64,000 bases of DNA, from the NCBI GenBank assembly GCA_937880075.1, contig CALFLM010000102.1, forward strand, positions 1 to 64,000, in the 5' to 3' direction. The number at the start of each line of letters is the position of its first letter. Positions within the stretch are counted from its first letter, which is position 1. Below are positions 60,023-64,000 of this stretch, one piece after another. This stretch comes from an uncultured Romboutsia sp. (GTDB lineage: Bacteria > Bacillota > Clostridia > Peptostreptococcales > Peptostreptococcaceae). The position numbers were made by a program, and so were the translations under genes. Below the pieces are notes generated by a model, which saw only the letters and a list, made by a program, of their open reading frames with translations, was not told where the DNA came from and searched no databases.

Positions 60023-60137
60023 ATAAAAAACCTACTTCGCATCCGATCGTGAAGTAGGCCATAAATGAATATAAATTATTCATTTAAAGGGGTATTGGGA
60101 ATAGAGATTTTACTAAGGTTATCAGGGGGATAACCAT
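60023..60137 (-). ncRNA. Candidate C-rich small RNA B (about 115 nt)
   Basis: Paralogue of RNA A. It has the same 5' hairpin with CCCCT loop and the same CTCTATTCCCAATACCCC stretch. It differs afterwards: a 9-bp hairpin AAATGAATA/TATTCATTT (60063-60085) and a terminator CCTACTTC/GAAGTAGG (60031-60058) whose T-run lies only on the minus-strand side. This fixes the direction of transcription. Confidence 0.72.
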
Positions 60138-60143
60138 GTATTA

Positions 60144-60172
60144 ATAATAACAAAATTCGACAGTTTAATCAA
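60144..60172 (-). promoter_or_regulatory. Promoter of small RNA B
   Basis: On the minus strand: TTGATT (60172-60167), 17-nt spacer, TATTAT (60149-60144), the same geometry as for RNA A. Confidence 0.65.
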
Positions 60173-60426
60173 TAGTTTTTTACAAAAATATAAAAAATAT
60201 TACATTTTAATAGTGTAAGTATTTTTTTACGTAGTGAAAAATTTAATCTATACTATTAAGCTATTATATGTTAAAAAATAAAAAAATTAATGATATAATA
60301 GATAATACAATTTTATAAACAATATTTATAGAAATTGAATTTTTAATATTTTGATAATTAATATATGAAGTTGGTAAAAATAAAATAAATTATAAAATTT
60401 ATATAAATAGAAAGTTGGTGAAATGT

Positions 60427-61578
60427 ATGGATATATATTTAGATAATAGTGCTACAACAAAGCCATATAAAGAGGTTATAGACAAAATGGTTTATGCACT
60501 TGATACAGATTATGCAAATCCATCTTCTTTACATAGAAAAGGTGTAGAAGTTGAAAAAAATATAAAAAATATAAGACAAAGTATAGCTAGAACCTTAGGT
60601 GCAAAAGATAAAGAAATATACTTTACATCTGGAGGAACAGAGTCTAATAACACTATAATAAGAGGTGTTATTGCTTTAAATAAAAAAAGAAAAAATCATA
60701 TAATATCTACTAATATAGAGCATCCATCAGTATTAAATACTCTTAAGGATTTAGAATCTGAAGGGTGTGAAGTTACATATTTAGAAGTTGATAAAGATGG
60801 TAAAATAGATATAGAAGATTTTAAAAAAGCATTAAAGCCTACAACTTGTTTAGTTACAATAATGCATGTTAATAATGAGGTTGGTAGCATACAGCCAATA
60901 CAGGAGATAGGTAAGTATCTTAAAAATTTAAAAGATAAAGTATACTTACATGTAGATGCTGTTCAATCTTATGCTAAGATAAACTTTAGACCAGCAAGAT
61001 ATAATATAGATTTTATGAGTGTTAGTGGGCATAAGGTACATGGACCAAAAGGAATAGGATTTATATATATTAAGGAAAATAATAGAATAAAGCCTATTTT
61101 GACTGGTGGAGGACAAGAAATAGGAGTAAGATCGGGAACAGAAAATACACCAGGTATATATGGATTAGGAGAAGCTATAAGAATAATAAATGAGGACTTA
61201 GATGCTAAAGTAGAAAAAATGAAAAATCTAAGGGATTTATTAAAAAAAGAAATAACTGAAAATATAGAAGACATAAAGTTAAACTCTCCAGAAGATGGAG
61301 TTTGCCATATATTAAATGTTACTTTTTATGGAATAAAAGGAGAAGTGCTACTTCATTACCTTGAACAAAAAGGTGTATATGTATCCACTGGATCAGCTTG
61401 TTCATCTAAGAAAAAAGGAAGTCATGTATTAAATGCTATGGGACTTTCCCCTCAAGAAATAGAAGGGGCAATAAGATTTAGTTTATCTGATTTAAATACA
61501 GAAGAGGAAATAAAAGAAGCAGTTAAAATAGTTAAAGAATCAGTAAATGATTTAAGAATGATAATGAAAAGAAGATAA
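60427..61578 (+). CDS. Cysteine desulfurase (NifS/IscS family)
   Basis: PLP enzyme of 383 residues that releases sulfur from cysteine as a persulfide. Landmarks: IYLDNSATTKPYKEV, YFTSGGTESNNTII, TNIEHPSVLNTL, HVDAVQSYAKI, PLP Lys in SVSGHKVHGPKGIGF, GGGQEIGVRSGTENTPGI and the catalytic Cys in STGSACSSKKKGSH. ATG 60427 follows a GGTGA; the frame is open from TTG 60415. It lies 41 nt before thiI, so it is probably the sulfur donor for 4-thiouridine formation in tRNA. Confidence 0.93.
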   Translation: MDIYLDNSATTKPYKEVIDKMVYALDTDYANPSSLHRKGVEVEKNIKNIRQSIARTLGAKDKEIYFTSGGTESNNTIIRGVIALNKKRKNHIISTNIEHPSVLNTLKDLESEGCEVTYLEVDKDGKIDIEDFKKALKPTTCLVTIMHVNNEVGSIQPIQEIGKYLKNLKDKVYLHVDAVQSYAKINFRPARYNIDFMSVSGHKVHGPKGIGFIYIKENNRIKPILTGGGQEIGVRSGTENTPGIYGLGEAIRIINEDLDAKVEKMKNLRDLLKKEITENIEDIKLNSPEDGVCHILNVTFYGIKGEVLLHYLEQKGVYVSTGSACSSKKKGSHVLNAMGLSPQEIEGAIRFSLSDLNTEEEIKEAVKIVKESVNDLRMIMKRR

Positions 61579-61619
61579 TCAATTTAAGAATGACAAAATT
61601 AAGTTAAGAGGTGGAAAAA

Positions 61620-62792
61620 TTGTACAATATATTAATTGTTAAGTACGGAGAAATAGGTGTAAAAGGTAAAAACAGATATATATTTGAAAATAAGCTTATA
61701 AAAAATGTAAAAAATATATTAAAGCCTATAGGAAAGTTCAATGTATATAAAGAATATGGAAGAATATACGTTGATTTAGATGGATACGACTATGAAGAAG
61801 TCATAGAGGAAGTTAGAAAGGTATTTGGTATAGTTGGAGTTTGTCCAGCTGTAAGAGCAGAAAAAGACTATAATTTATTAAAAGAGTTAGCATTAAAAAT
61901 GTTAGAAGAAAAAATAGAACAAGGGTATAAAACTTTTAAAGTTGACTCAAGAAGAGGAGATAAAGATTTTAAATTAACTTCTCAAGAGATGAGTTTAGAT
62001 ATAGGAGGGTATCTCGTATCTCAAGTAAAGGATAAAATAGCAGTAGATGTTAGAAACCCAGAAGTTAAAATACATTGTGAATTAAGACAAAATAATGTTA
62101 TGGTATACAGTGATACAATTTTAGGTTATGGTGGATTACCTCTAGGAACTAATGGAAGAGCTATGTCGCTTTTATCAGGTGGTATAGATTCTCCAGTAGC
62201 ATCATGGATGGTAGCTAAAAGAGGTATGGAATTAGAATGTATACACTTTCATAGCTATCCTTTCACTAGTGAAAAATCACAAGAGAAGGTTAGAGATTTA
62301 GCTCAAATTTTAGCTAAGTATTGTGGTAGAGTAAGACTTCACAAAGTAAATATGTTAGAAATACAAAAAGCAATAGGTTTAAATTGTAAAGATGAAGAAA
62401 TGACTATAATTTCAAGAAGATTTATGATGAGAATCGCACAACAAGTGGCAGAGAGTAGACATTGTGATGCTTTAGTTACGGGAGAGAGCATCGGACAAGT
62501 TGCATCTCAAACAATACAAGGTTTAACTTGTACAAATGCCTCAGTAAGTATGCCAGTATTTAGACCACTTATAGCTATGGATAAAACTGAGATAATAGAT
62601 ATAGCACAAAAAATAGGAACATTTGAAACGTCTATATTACCAGAAGAAGATTGTTGTACAGTATTTTCTCCTAAGAAACCAGTTACAAAACCTAAATTAG
62701 ATAGAATTGAAAGATCTGAAAATGCATTAGATGTAGAAAAGTTAATACAAGATGCAATAGATAATATAGAAGTTGAAGATATAGAGTTTTAA
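61620..62792 (+). CDS. thiI: tRNA 4-thiouridine synthase ThiI
   Basis: Sulfurtransferase that makes s4U8 in tRNA, using sulfur from the adjacent cysteine desulfurase. Of 390 residues: N-terminal ferredoxin-like and THUMP domains (about 1-170), then the PP-loop AANH domain with SGGIDSPVASWM (about 186-197). Also visible are IHFHSYPFTSEKSQEKV, RHCDALVTGESIGQVASQ and LPEEDCCTVFSPKKPVTKP. It lacks the C-terminal rhodanese domain of E. coli ThiI, as in other Firmicutes. TTG 61620 is preferred, because the in-frame GTG at 61611 lies inside the AGAGGTGG ribosome binding site. Confidence 0.92.
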   Translation: MYNILIVKYGEIGVKGKNRYIFENKLIKNVKNILKPIGKFNVYKEYGRIYVDLDGYDYEEVIEEVRKVFGIVGVCPAVRAEKDYNLLKELALKMLEEKIEQGYKTFKVDSRRGDKDFKLTSQEMSLDIGGYLVSQVKDKIAVDVRNPEVKIHCELRQNNVMVYSDTILGYGGLPLGTNGRAMSLLSGGIDSPVASWMVAKRGMELECIHFHSYPFTSEKSQEKVRDLAQILAKYCGRVRLHKVNMLEIQKAIGLNCKDEEMTIISRRFMMRIAQQVAESRHCDALVTGESIGQVASQTIQGLTCTNASVSMPVFRPLIAMDKTEIIDIAQKIGTFETSILPEEDCCTVFSPKKPVTKPKLDRIERSENALDVEKLIQDAIDNIEVEDIEF

Positions 62793-62803
62793 TATAAATT
62801 AAA

Positions 62804-62901
62804 GGGGCTGTCGCACTAAAAAAATTATATACAATATATTGTGCTAATTCAAATTATACATAACTATATATTGTATTATTTACTCTTAATGCGACAGCCC
62901 C
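62804..62901. repeat. Dispersed hairpin-forming repeat, copy 2
   Basis: 98-bp element with perfect terminal inverted repeats GGGGCTGTCGCA/TGCGACAGCCCC and internal arms ATACAATATAT/ATATATTGTAT. It is about 95% identical by eye to copy 1 at 15104-15199. A T6 run follows, so here it also works as the terminator of thiI. Confidence 0.82.
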
Positions 62902-63280
62902 TTTTTTATATATTAAGGTATTATAACACATATATGCTGTTGATAATTTGAAGCTTAGTAATTATTTTGAGAAATGTATGTAGCGAGAGTAAAGATATAT
63001 TATTGGCTAAATAAAATATTTTTCTTATATGTCGCTCAAATGAAGTTAATTTTTGATTTAATAATTAATTTGTGAGAATAAAATAAATTTTCATTTCTAC
63101 TATTTACTTTATTTTAATAAATGTTTTTATGATATAATATTTAATATATTTTAAGATCTCCTTTCTATTCTATATGGAGGAGGTATATTACTTGGATGAA
63201 ACTATTTTATACGTTAATATATTTTAAGGTTCATATATAAACAAGTTAGAAGATCAGATTTTATTGGAGGAGAATATTTA
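62902..63280 (+). other. Intergenic region with promoter-like box and possible short leader ORF
   Basis: 379 nt without a proven gene. A TATAAT occurs at about 63133. GGAGGAGG at 63176-63183 is followed by TTG (63192) or ATG (63195), opening only 11-14 codons before the real start at 63281. No recognisable c-di-GMP riboswitch or other known RNA class was seen. Confidence 0.4.
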
Positions 63281-64000
63281 ATGAAAAAAAGAAAAAAAAT
63301 ATTTAGTACTTTACTAATATCAAGTTGTTTAGCAAATCAACCTATAAGTGTAGTATTGGCTGAAGAATTAAAAGATATTGATATAAAAAATATAGAGCAG
63401 ACTAAAGAAAGTAAAAATATCAATATAGAACAAACTAAAGAGAATAAAGATGTTAAACTTAAAGATAATAAATTATATGAGGTATATTTAGATGGATCAA
63501 AAAAAGAATCTGGTTCAGGAAAAACAGAAGATGATGCTGTTAATAATCTTAAAGCTGCCTTAGATTTAGTTGCACATGGTGGAGTTATATATGCAACAGG
63601 AGAAGTAGTTGTATCTGATGATTTGCACATGCCTGAAAAAATAGTATATATTGAACCACAAAAAGGAAAAGAGAAAGGTAAACTTAAGTTTGAAAAAAAA
63701 TTATATATACATTCTATGTTACATATAAAAGATATGGAAATAGAATTTTCATCAAATGATAAAGATTGTATATTTTTAAATGGAAATTATTTAGAAATAA
63801 AAAATACACCAATAATAGGAAAACCAAATATTTTTATTGGTTCAGAAAATGAAGATGTTACTTCTGATACGTCAGGATCTCTTAATATTATTAACGATAA
63901 TTTAAATAATGATGCTATAGGAAATATAAATTTAGGCGGTAAAAATGGACATACTGTTGAAAAAGCATCAGTATATATAACTGGAGTTACTATAGATGGT
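63281..64000 (+). CDS. Secreted surface protein, N-terminal part (runs off the window)
   Basis: 240 residues are visible and open to the end of the window. A lysine-rich start and hydrophobic stretch (about 7-27) end in SVVLAEE, a probable signal peptide with cleavage after Ala. An imperfect repeat follows (NIEQTKESKN, NIEQTKENKD). Then comes a segment YEVYLDGSKKESGSGKTEDDAVNNL and alternating short strands (GGVIYATGEVVVSDDLHM, NGNYLEIKNTPIIG) like a beta-helix or pectate-lyase-type surface adhesin. It has a strong TTGGAGGAG site. Function cannot be assigned without the rest. Confidence 0.82.
   Translation, partial: MKKRKKIFSTLLISSCLANQPISVVLAEELKDIDIKNIEQTKESKNINIEQTKENKDVKLKDNKLYEVYLDGSKKESGSGKTEDDAVNNLKAALDLVAHGGVIYATGEVVVSDDLHMPEKIVYIEPQKGKEKGKLKFEKKLYIHSMLHIKDMEIEFSSNDKDCIFLNGNYLEIKNTPIIGKPNIFIGSENEDVTSDTSGSLNIINDNLNNDAIGNINLGGKNGHTVEKASVYITGVTIDG

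Noticed and set aside
59880..60180. Plus-strand reading of the tandem repeat as a G-rich RNA or as a CRISPR-like repeat pair
   Set aside because: Promoter boxes with 17-nt spacing and the one-sided T-run at 60025-60030 fit only the minus strand. Two copies about 190 bp apart with diverged spacers and terminators are not a CRISPR array.
60181..60260. Terminator-like sequence with T7 run near 60215-60228
   Set aside because: The stem is only about 5 bp of A/T-rich pairs, too weak to call, and no plus-strand transcript upstream needs it.

Overview
The window is low-GC (roughly 30%) Firmicutes DNA whose codon use, gene content and gene order point to the class Clostridia, most likely Peptostreptococcaceae (Clostridioides, Terrisporobacter, Paraclostridium and relatives). 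The main reason is the Wood-Ljungdahl block ptb-cooS-cooC-fhs-fchA-folD-metV-metF-lpdA-cooC-acsD-acsC-acsE-acsB-gcvH, which from memory has the same order as the acetyl-CoA pathway cluster of Clostridioides difficile. There is no CRISPR array, rRNA operon, prophage or transposase gene.

Layout. 1-3.4 kb: end of thrS, a convergent FtsH-like protease without a membrane anchor, and infC-rpmI-rplT behind an autoregulatory-type leader, with infC starting at AUU. 3.6-6.5 kb: KtrAB-type potassium uptake and a SpoU/TrmH RNA methyltransferase. 6.5-13.4 kb: a T-box leader, pheS, pheT, zapA and a U32 protein. 13.5-25.9 kb: an XRE/ImmA-like regulator with a degenerate metal site, a small lipoprotein, pepD, mutS2, DUF523, argS, an unrecognised protein, a B12-binding radical SAM protein and a TPR protein. 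26-43.1 kb: the acetyl-CoA pathway. It covers the methyl branch (fhs, fchA, folD, metV, metF), methyl transfer (acsE, acsC/D) and the carbonyl branch (cooS, acsB), with two CooC ATPases and lpdA/gcvH. No formate dehydrogenase is encoded here.

43.2-54.6 kb supplies metal and cobalamin for that pathway: a corrinoid-protein reductive activator (RACo), CooT, DUF3842, a His-rich protein, a class III binding-protein ABC transporter whose ATPase has a His-rich tail, and a cobalamin riboswitch followed by a two-component system and a second BtuFCD-like transporter. 54.7-64 kb: tRNA-Ser(GCU), a flavodoxin-fold reductase, an RNase H-like exonuclease, a UvrD/PcrA-like helicase, asparaginase, cysteine desulfurase with thiI, and the start of a secreted surface protein.

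The most interesting non-coding signal is a tandem pair of paralogous small RNA genes on the minus strand (about 59807-59949 and 60023-60137). Each has its own promoter, a 5' hairpin exposing a C-rich loop, a conserved C-rich single-stranded stretch and an intrinsic terminator. A third C-rich candidate lies after argS. Their C-rich hairpin is complementary to the unusual AGGGGGA-type ribosome binding sites carried by most acetyl-CoA pathway genes in this window, which suggests, as inference only, post-transcriptional control of acetogenesis. A 97-bp hairpin-forming repeat also occurs twice, 47 kb apart.
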